From the NCBI GenBank assembly GCA_034440575.1, contig JAOTOL010001240.1, positions 248,001 to 312,000 on the forward strand: a stretch of 64,000 nt of DNA, read 5' to 3'. The number at the start of each line of letters is the position of its first letter. Position 1 is the first letter of the stretch. This document shows, piece by piece, positions 56,565-64,000 of this stretch. The translations under genes were made by a program, and so were the position numbers. The stretch comes from Imbricaverruca yamaguchii. Taxonomy: Eukaryota; Arthropoda; Thecostraca; Neoverrucidae. Under the pieces are notes generated by a model. That model worked only from the letters and a program-made list of their open reading frames with translations, ran no database searches and was not told the DNA's origin.

Positions 56565-57760
56565 GTGTGCATGTCAGTAAAACCGAAAGGAGAGGTGATG
56601 TGTCAGAGGCACACAGGAAGAATGAGAGGGCAAGAGGGGGAACGAACAAGGACAAGCGGAAAAAATAGGTGTGATGTGTAAATATGGGGTGATCATGAGA
56701 TGTTTGAGGAGACAATGGAGGGATGAGAGACCCTAGCTCCAGCTCTCCCTTCTCTGTTTCTTTTTTACAATGTCCGTCACCCAAGAGATCAGGTGACCAG
56801 GAGCGCCCCCTCCCCTTACCCAACGACTGCAAGCACCTAACGTTAACACCATAAAATAAACAGTAAAGTCGCGGCACTCCCAGCTAAGAGATGGAAAACA
56901 AATAAGCAAGCATACAAAGCATCGGGTATTAGAGCAGTAAAACTAACAATACAGAATGCTGTTAGTAGTCATACCCAAAGGAGGCATATGACTGTTTCTC
57001 TCCCTCTCTCTCTCTCTCTCTTTCTCGTTCTTTTTACCAGGAAAATATAAAGCAAATGAACATTGATAGAAACACCAAAAGAGCAAAACATTAGCTGACA
57101 CGAGCAGTGCAGGAAAATGTTTCTCCTGTTGCGCAACAAGGACATGTAGCGTTAGCCCTGAGCCTCGTCCGTTCTTCCTCCACCGTGTTCCCCATTGAAC
57201 TAACTGTGTGTCTAGCATACAGCCATTGATATTTGTGTTTTCTTTTTTAATAACTCTGCTGCGTCTATTAACACTCGCACATCCGGCGGTCCGCGCCAAC
57301 TTCGCCGGTCCGGGGGGGGGGGCAGATGTCTGCCCCCTAAGATCTCTAGAACTGCTAGCTAGCGGACAAACAGAAAACGGCGTTGGATAGCTGGTGACAA
57401 GCTCTATCGAAAGTATTTCGGTCATTTTCTCGCTCAGGTCGCTAGTATGGCGGCAAATTAGGAAAACCGCAGGGGAAGATATCTGCCCCCCCCCCCTTCC
57501 GGACGTGTGCGTGTTGATAAACGGCTAAACACGTACACTTCAATGACTCTTGTGTCGCCAATCGGGACCCGTGACATACTTCTGATTTGAACCATCACCA
57601 GCTACGTCGCCGGCAGCATTTGCCCCAGTGACGTCAGCATCACGTCGACGAATGAAACACCGTATCCATGGCGCGATCGCATACACACAAACCGACACGG
57701 CCGCGCAACGGTGGCAGGCGCGGCCGGCTCGCCCGCCCACACCGAGCCAAGTGGTGGACA
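56565..57760. other. upstream flank of the lectin gene
   Basis: No gene recognised. Short CT runs (about 57000-57020), a G-run near 57311 and a C-run near 57485 are present. The promoter of the lectin gene should lie at the right-hand end, but no element was identified. Confidence 0.4.
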
Positions 57761-57767
57761 GTGAAGG

Positions 57768-58412
57768 ATGCGGCGCGCGTGCAAGCTGATCCTGTGGCTG
57801 CTGGCGGTCCCAACCGCCGCCGCCGTGCCGAACAGCCGACTGCTGCGCAACCTCGCTGGCCGCAACCACACCCGGCAGCTGCTGGAGACGACGACGGCCG
57901 CCAGCATCGCGCAGTGCGCCTTTGAGTGCGTCCGCGTGGCTGCCTGCGCCGACATCGCCTTCTCGGCCGCCGGCAGCTGCCAGCTGCTCGAGAGTCAGCC
58001 GATTGGCTGTCGGTCCGGCTGGACATGGCACGACGGCAGCTGCTACTTCATCGGCACCGACTCGCTCACCTGGGACGAGGCGGATGCCGAGTGTGGCGTC
58101 CTGTGGTCGGGCGCCCGTCTGACTTCGCTGCACTCGGCGGAGGACGTCATCTTCGTTGCGGAGCTCGCGGGGGCCAGCTATATCGAAATTTACCACATTG
58201 GCTTGCGCCACGACCCCGACACGATGACCAGCGACCAGTTCCAGTGGGTTGACGGCAGCCCCATGGATTTCTCGAACTGGGGCTCGGACAGTATCACGAA
58301 CAGCATTAACAAGAAGCTGGGTACTGTTTCTAGTAAGGGATATGACAACAAGTGGGCGGATATAAAGGCGAACAAACTAATTTTCCCGTTTGCATGCAAA
58401 CATGTCCATTAG
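57768..58412 (+). CDS. secreted C-type lectin-like protein, single exon
   Basis: 214 residues. An in-frame TGA (57762-57764) two codons before the ATG fixes the start. Residues 1-20 form a signal peptide (KLILWLLAVPTAAA). A sequon NHT is at 33-35. Residues 38-78, with Cys 50, 54, 60 and 71, look like a short PAN/apple-like segment, seen in arthropod lectins. The C-type lectin domain runs from GCRSGWTWHDGSCYF (Cys 81, 92) through TWDEADAEC (Cys 109), IGLRHDP and QWVDGSPMDFSNWG to KWADI and FPFACKH (Cys 210). The inner disulphide pair is missing, and no EPN/QPD or WND motif is present. Calcium-dependent sugar binding is therefore doubtful. Likely secreted, perhaps in immunity or as a matrix protein (inference). 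The domain is otherwise complete and GC3-rich like the other exons here. Confidence 0.9.
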   Translation: MRRACKLILWLLAVPTAAAVPNSRLLRNLAGRNHTRQLLETTTAASIAQCAFECVRVAACADIAFSAAGSCQLLESQPIGCRSGWTWHDGSCYFIGTDSLTWDEADAECGVLWSGARLTSLHSAEDVIFVAELAGASYIEIYHIGLRHDPDTMTSDQFQWVDGSPMDFSNWGSDSITNSINKKLGTVSSKGYDNKWADIKANKLIFPFACKHVH

Positions 58413-58935
58413 ACCTATGCATCAGAGATAGCGAAGCTGCCGACTTCACAGATCAGGCCTGTCCTTGACGTGGCCTCCAGTGTAAGTGGTGAAGCGCCCT
58501 CCCACTGAACTTTTCAACATTTTTGGCACGAGGAGCTACGGCGCCAAACGATCCTTCTGTATTCCTATCTAGAAATATGCCGAGTGTTCAACGTGGAGGT
58601 GTTCATACATGCACACTTAGCACATACGTTGAGGTGTGGTGCTGCAAAACAGCGATTCAAAGTCGTTGAGGAGCTTTCCTGTGGCTGCCCGTCGAAGTTG
58701 GAAGGCTGGCGTCGCTGTCGACCCGTTGGTTCACCATTGTATCGTCTGTGGGATGCGAGCGGTCGTACACCTGTCGTACCTGTCGGACACCTGTCGTAGC
58801 ACTTATGTGTGGATAACCCTGCGTGAATACATCATATACGGAAGCTAGTGTATGTGGCACGGACGTGAGGTTTCATGGATGCGAGAGGAATCGTGTCGTT
58901 TCAAGACGATCGCTATCTCTCAGCCAGGTCTTCTG
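58413..58935. other. 3' flank of the lectin gene
   Basis: No further gene. No AATAAA signal was noticed close to the stop codon. A short ACCTGTCG repeat lies near 58771-58797. Confidence 0.4.
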
Positions 58936-58937
58936 TC

Positions 58938-58941
58938 ATAG

Positions 58942-59008
<67 letters not shown>

Positions 59009-59144
59009 GCGCGCGCGCACGAACGCACGCACGCACACATGCATACACACGTACACGCACACACGCACGCACTTACGCACGCACGCACGCACACGCACAA
59101 ACACACAAACAAACACACAGATAAAGAGACACATACACAAATAC

Positions 59145-59240
<96 letters not shown>

Positions 59241-59268
59241 GGACGGACGGATGGACGGACGGACGGAG
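58938..59268. repeat. compound microsatellite (CA)n-(CGCA)n-(ACAG)n-(GACG)n
   Basis: CA and CGCA runs to about 59120, then about 23 ACAG units (59148-59240) passing into GACG units. Its right edge abuts the LINE fragment. Confidence 0.96.
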
Positions 59269-59830
59269 GCTGACTGGAGTTCTATTTTTAATTCTCCCCC
59301 CGTCACGCTCAAGTGCGACCGTTTTCTGGCAATCTTTATGCGCATCATTGACGTCCATGCTCCCAAAAGGACCGCTGAAATCAGGAACCCTAGCGCCCTG
59401 TTGTATCGGATGGAACCAAGGCTTCGATGTGTCGCCGCTGTGGTGCGCTGGCTCTCTACGGACACCAGCGCACCACGGCGGCGCTGATGTCGGAGTCGGG
59501 GGTCTATGGAATGCGGGGGACACCAGCCGAGCTGTACGATCGGAGATTAGGTGTGCTAGCCGCGACGATATTGAACGGCGCATCCGTGAGGACGGGTGGA
59601 GGTCACTTGTGGCACCATGTCTGGCCATTCGTCGGCGGCAAGCACGCCATTCAGGCCAGTAAGCTCCCCGACGCGACAGCTGATGACCTTAACCGATGCT
59701 GTGTCCGCGCGGGCCCGGGCGCGACCGACGAGATTAGGAGTATGGGAGCGACGCCGAGTATTTTTGCGCTTTTTTCCTTTTCCGAGGTGGCAACCACTTG
59801 TGCAAAATGTGAATTTCGAAATATAAATGT
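59258..59830 (+). pseudogene. LINE ORF2 fragment (linker between endonuclease and RT)
   Basis: Frame pieces in order are [39 protein letters not shown], then in other frames IERRIREDGWRSL, HHVWPFVGGKHAIQASKLPD and DATADDLNRC. This resembles the inter-domain region of jockey/I-type elements (DW..F, HAP.R..R.P, then a SKLPDxSADDLN-like stretch). Several frameshifts are present, and neither end of the element is seen. Confidence 0.72.
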
Positions 59831-59869
59831 CTTCATGTATGACGATATGAGGAAATATGGCGCTTGTGC

Positions 59870-59904
59870 GTGTGTGTGTGTGTGTGTTTGTGGTTTTAGG
59901 GCGC
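59870..59904 (-). mobile_element. 35-bp LINE-tail micro-insertion with 13-bp TSD
   Basis: The insert is a GT run followed by TTTGTGGTTTTAGGGCGC. It is bounded by ATGGCGCTTGTGC at 59857-59869 and 59905-59917. Read on the minus strand the tail is GCGCCCTAAAACCACAAA plus CA repeats instead of ATAACTAAC. Confidence 0.85.
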
Positions 59905-59919
59905 ATGGCGCTTGTGCAA

Positions 59920-60350
59920 TCCGTGTAAAACATAAGGAAGAAAACGGTACATGGCGACATGCAAATACTTCTCAACAGTTACAGATACTGTGAACAACAG
60001 GTACCTGGAATCAGTGCAATCCATGTAAAAAAAAATTGTTGCAACTGAAAGCATATAATTGTCGCGCTAAGGAGATGAGACATGTTGATTGCACAAGTAA
60101 TTTACCCAAAAAAAACTTCCCATTCACAATTCATATTTGACACAATCGTGGACATTGTCATGAGTCATGAGTCATCATCATGTTGTCATGAATCATCATT
60201 TACTAGCGATGTCAATAGATTGCAATACCGTTTGGTTTTGAGGGAAATTAATCATGTCACAATCAACACTGAACTGTAACATTAACGCATGTGGTGTTGC
60301 TTGAAAAGAAACGACCGTCAAATCGTGAAACCCCTTTAGACGTTCTGCAC
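59920..60350. other. gene-free stretch
   Basis: No gene recognised. Confidence 0.4.
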
Positions 60351-60351
60351 T

Positions 60352-60435
60352 GGTGTATGTGTGTGTATGTGTATGTGTATTTGTGTGTGTGTATGTGTAT
60401 GTGTGTGTGTGTGTCTCGCTCTCTCTCTCATGGGT
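60352..60435. repeat. (GT)n/(CT)n microsatellite
   Basis: GTGTAT-type repeats pass into CTCTCT; a G-run follows near 60441. Confidence 0.93.
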
Positions 60436-60661
60436 TATTGGGGGGGGGGGTCAAATCATTTATTTCATGAACGTCCCCAATCACAACCTCCACCGTTCGC
60501 AAGAAAGCCAACGAATCCTCCATTCCTCTGGCTTTCAACCATATCCGTTCGAGTCCCTTGTCACCCGTGAAGCCCATCTGAACTCATTCTCAACGGCCAT
60601 AAAAACATCAAGCAGGGCAAATTCTGCTCTGCTATTCCCTTCTCCAAATGATTCACCCCGG

Positions 60662-60823
60662 TTGGTTAGTTATTGGTTTTACGACACATCGACCGTTGAG
60701 TCATGTAGCGTCGCCAATCTCTCACACCAATTGGTCGCGGACGAAGAGTAGCGACAGGCGAGATTCGAACCCACAACCTTTCGGTTGTGAGACGAGCAAC
60801 TTACCCCTGGGCTGCTCATCTCC
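60662..60823 (-). mobile_element. SINE family B, 12-bp TSD
   Basis: Minus-strand head, GACCAATTGGTGTGAGAG body and GTCGTAAAACCAATAACTAA tail. Flanks GATTCACCCCGG at 60650-60661 and 60824-60835 are identical. A LINE-tail phrase (CGATTCGCCCTAAAACCCAG) sits immediately to the right. Confidence 0.93.
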
Positions 60824-60835
60824 GATTCACCCCGG

Positions 60836-62150
60836 TCGATTCGCCCTAAAACCCAGCCCAACCGGCCAACCTTCCATTAAAAGTTCCCAAGGTGTGCGAG
60901 ACACTGCCCGGTTCATCGCTCTTGTTCTGAACTACAATGAAATACAGGGCCTACCGACTGGCAGATACTGGGCATCGTTCATCACCGTCACCGACTACTG
61001 TTTCCCTCCCGGCTCCCGGACAATGGCATTGCAGCCGTTATGCATGGAGACCCATAGTGCACAATGCCGGAATGCAGCTTCCGCTTAACTTGGGGACCCT
61101 CGTATTCAGGGTTGAACATGTACTGTGCGATCATGGGCGAGGAGAGGACAACTTTTCGGCGATCGAATACGGAGATTAATTTGTCTCAAACCAGACATCA
61201 AAATATCAATTTGCACCCTCCAGTGAACTTTTGGCACTAGCACGGAGCAATTTGTGCAGCAAATTGTTCCGTGCTACACTGCTACAGCACCATTCAACCT
61301 GCTAGATAGATATGGAATAGATAGATAAGAATGGACAGATGTATCAGAATGGATACATAGATAAGAACAATTATCCTGGGAGGATAATGTTCTGTATGAC
61401 AAAAATACGGAAACAGCCAATTTTTCCGACCCTGCTCGTATTTCGTGCAACAGCCAGCTCCACGCAGACACCCCGCGCCATCGCCAACTGTGACGAATGA
61501 CCCATGACTTCCACGACAGCCGACCTCCCTGCGACCGCCAATCGGCGCACACCGGGCGTGACCTCCAAACTCAGCCCAACCGAATCGCGCCGCCCCAACT
61601 CGACGCCGAACCTCTGCGGCTTCCACGCAACACAAGAGGCATTAGCACCGTTGTTTATTCTACAAAAAAATAAGCAGCCGAGGCACGGGTTATCCAACAC
61701 ACTCACATGGACAGATTATCGAGGTGATTACGAATGCAGTGGTAAGTAGAACAATCGCAGCTGACAGCCGGCCACCTGGTGGTGGCAGGGTATTCCTCGC
61801 CAGCACCGCGCGTGTGGTATGCTCCCACCACACGGCAGCGCCACGCAGGCAAGCTGCCCGGCAATACACCCGCTAATGAGTCACAACACCCAGTAACAAA
61901 GGAGGCACTTTCACTGCGAGGGAGCGCCGCTATTATCTTGCATGGCACTATACCGACATAGCCGCCAATAGCAACCTGATTCTGAGAGCGCGCGTGTGTG
62001 TGCGAGTGTGAGGGTGGGGAGACTGGATCTGCAGGACATCGGACGCTCCTGACGTCTGTGGGGGTCAGGAGGTGGCGCTGGATCTGCCGGGGTCCACGTC
62101 CCTGGGCTGTGGTCCAGATGGCGCCACGTGTCACTGGCCAAGTCCTGTCA
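60836..62150. other. gene-free stretch
   Basis: No gene recognised. About 61440-61640 and 62020-62150 are GC-rich and could hold an exon or promoter, but no domain or convincing splice pair was found. AGATAGATA/ATACATAGATA-like short repeats lie near 61305-61370. Confidence 0.35.
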
Positions 62151-62159
62151 GGCCCACTG

Positions 62160-63502
62160 ACGAGGCTGGTGCAGCTACAGGCAGCTGGACGAGGGCTGGC
62201 GCAGCTACAGGCAGTTGGACGAGGGCTGGTGCAGCTACAGGCAGTTGGACGAGGGCTGGCGCAGCTATAGGCAGCTGGACGAGGGCTGGTGCAGCTACAG
62301 GCAGTTGGACGAGGGCTGGCGCAGCTATAGGCAGTTGGCCGAGCTGGCGCGCTATGGCGTTGGGCTGGTTGGCGGGCTGGCGCGGGGGGGCTGGCGCGTG
62401 GGGGACGGGGCTGGCGCGCATGGCGTTGGCGGGGCTGGGCGCTTGGGGGCTGCGCTAGGCGGACGAGGCTGGCGCAGCTACAGGCAGCTGGACGAGGGCT
62501 GGCGCAGCTATAGGCAGTTGGACGAGGGCTGGCGCAGCTATAGGCAGTTGGACGAGGCTGGCGCAGCTATAGGCAGTTGGACGAGGCTGGCGCAGCTACA
62601 GGCAGCTGGACGAGGCTGGCGCAGCTATAGGCAGTTGGACGAGGGCTGGCGCAGCTATAGGCAGTTGGACGAGGGCTGGCGCAGCACAGGCAGTTGGACG
62701 AGGCTGGCGCAGCTAGGCAGTTGGACGAGGCTGGCGCAGCTACAGGCAGCGGACGAGGCTGGCGCGCCGGGCAGCGGGACGAGGCGGGTGGCGCAGCTAT
62801 AGGCAGTTGGACGAGGCTGGCGCAGCTATAGGCAGTTGGACGAGGCTGGCGCAGCTACAGGCAGTTGGACGAGGGCTGGCGCAGCTACAGGCAGTTGGAC
62901 GAGGGCTGGCGCAGCTCAGGCAGTGGACGAGGCTGGCGCAGCTACAGGCAGCGGGACGAGGCTGGCGCAGCTAAGGCAGCTGGACGAGGGCTGGCGCAGC
63001 TATAGGCAGTTGGACGAGGCTGGCGCAGCTAAGGCAGTTGGACGGGCTGGCGCAGCTAGGCAGTTGGACGAGGCTGGCGCAGCTACAGGCAGTTGGACGA
63101 GGGCTGGCGCAGCTACGGCGCTGGCGGGCTGGCGGCTGGGTGGCGGGGCTGGTGCTATAGGCGTTGGACGGGGCTGGCGCGCTCGCGTGGGTCGGAAGGC
63201 AGTTGGACGAGGGCTGGCGCAGCTATAGGCAGTTGGACGAGGGCTGGCGCAGCTATAGGCAGTTGGACGAGGGCTGGCGCAGCTATAGCCGGTTGGACGA
63301 GGCTGGCGCAGCTATAGGCAGTTGGACGAGGGCTGGCGCAGCTACAGGCAGTTGGACGAGGGCTGGCGCAGCTATAGGCAGTTGGACGAGGGCTGGCGCA
63401 GCTATAGGCAGTTGGACGAGGGCTGGCGCAGCTATAGGCAGTTGGACGAGGGCTGGCGCAGCTATAGGCAGTTGGACGAAGCTGGCGCAGCTATAGGCAG
63501 CT
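62160..63502. repeat. 30-bp minisatellite, about 45 units
   Basis: Unit GGCAGTTGGACGAGGGCTGG plus CGCAGCTATA. Many units have 1-3-bp deletions, so no frame is kept across the array. Translations such as QLDEGWRSYR are fortuitous. Interruptions near 62340-62470 and 63110-63200 are rich in GGCTGGCGG. Confidence 0.95.
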
Positions 63503-63673
63503 GGAACTTTGGTTTCTTTCACGACGCATCCAACCGCTGGGTCGTACAGCGTCGCCAGCCTCTCACGCCGATTGGTTGCGTGTGGAGTAGGAAAATGCCG
63601 CCGGCTCCGAGACTCGAACCCAAAACCTTGCGATCAAGTGTCTGACGCTCTACCGACTACGTTAGCGCGGCCC
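63503..63673 (-). mobile_element. SINE family C inserted in the minisatellite
   Basis: Minus-strand head CGGTAGAGCGTCAGACACTT with GGGTTCGAGTCTC, body CAACCAATCGGCGTGAGAGG and tail TGCGTCGTGAAAG. CTATAGGCAG(C/T)T flanks it at 63491-63502 and 63674-63685. Because the flank is also the minisatellite unit, the TSD reading is not unique. Confidence 0.85.
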
Positions 63674-63685
63674 CTATAGGCAGTT

Positions 63686-64000
63686 TGACGAGAACCGATG
63701 CAGCCATAAGCAGTTGGACGACAACGGATGGAGGTTCTCAGGCCAGGCCAGCCACCAGAACTCGACCACAAAAAGCTCACTTGCGACAGCTACGATCCTA
63801 CTCGAGAAGCGCCCTGTACTCACTGGCATACTATTACACTACTACTAATGCTCAGTGTGAATTCACAAATAGCAACAGACGGATGAAGCGGCGCATCTAG
63901 CGGGCCCAGATGGTGGCGTGATATATCGAGCGGCGAGGTGGCACCAGCTCTGGCTCAACAGTCCTAACAAACACTTGCCGGCATTTAAACCGATCCACTG
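63686..64000. other. gene-free stretch to window end
   Basis: Two diverged minisatellite-like phrases (AAGCAGTTGGACGACAACGG near 63708), then unremarkable sequence. Confidence 0.4.

Noticed and set aside
57540..58211. 223-residue minus-strand frame over the lectin gene
   Set aside because: Antisense shadow of the lectin coding exon.
58823..59662. 279-residue frame mixing TH repeats and TDRQ repeats
   Set aside because: Microsatellite translation joined to a frameshifted LINE fragment.
62072..63496. Repeat frames with LDEGWRSYRQ
   Set aside because: Frequent 1-3-bp deletions shift the frame unit by unit, so selection for coding is not evident.

Overview
The window is nuclear DNA from an invertebrate, probably an arthropod. 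A crustacean such as a barnacle would fit the GC-rich, GC3-biased exons sitting in a repeat-laden background, but that is inference. Only three protein-coding genes can be supported. (1) A two-exon gene on the minus strand (10622 to 7002) encodes a 734-residue secreted Gly/Tyr-rich protein with a tandem 15-residue C-terminal repeat. (2) A five-exon gene on the plus strand (20544-32038) encodes a 372-residue homologue of the accessory subunit of mitochondrial DNA polymerase gamma (POLG2). Its splice phases close and all introns are GT-AG. (3) An intronless gene (57768-58412) encodes a 214-residue secreted C-type lectin-like protein.

Layout. 1-7 kb: repeats only, with a compound microsatellite at 3.8-4.2 kb and a 33-bp minisatellite at 4.9-5.7 kb. 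7-10.6 kb: the secreted-protein gene, whose single intron is largely minisatellite. 10.7-20.5 kb: more minisatellites, SINEs and an old MITE. 20.5-32 kb: POLG2. Its introns hold SINEs, a dead LINE, a perfect foldback element and a 28-bp minisatellite that runs into an exon. 32-40 kb: a MITE with three nested insertions, a broken jockey-like LINE (ORF1 and part of the ORF2 endonuclease, itself hit by a SINE) and a TTAA-flanked piggyBac-like MITE. 40.9-45.7 kb: a large inverted duplication of an R2-like retrotransposon fragment around a 1-kb minisatellite. 46-57 kb: another dead LINE, SINEs, MITE copies and repeated modules. 57.8-58.4 kb: the lectin gene. 58.9-64 kb: microsatellites, a LINE fragment and a 30-bp minisatellite.

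The mobile-element record is unusually readable. At least four tRNA-derived SINE families (called A, B, C and E here) plus a tRNA-like element D are present, and A and B mostly have visible target-site duplications (TSDs). A, B and C have different tRNA-like heads but related 3' parts. B also resembles the 3' tail of a set of 29-60-bp insertions that are flanked by their own TSDs. These insertions look like extreme 5' truncations of a LINE and are the most unusual signal in the window.

The three genes are not an operon or pathway. They are independent host genes separated by repeats. No tRNA or rRNA gene, CRISPR array, virus or toxin gene was recognised.
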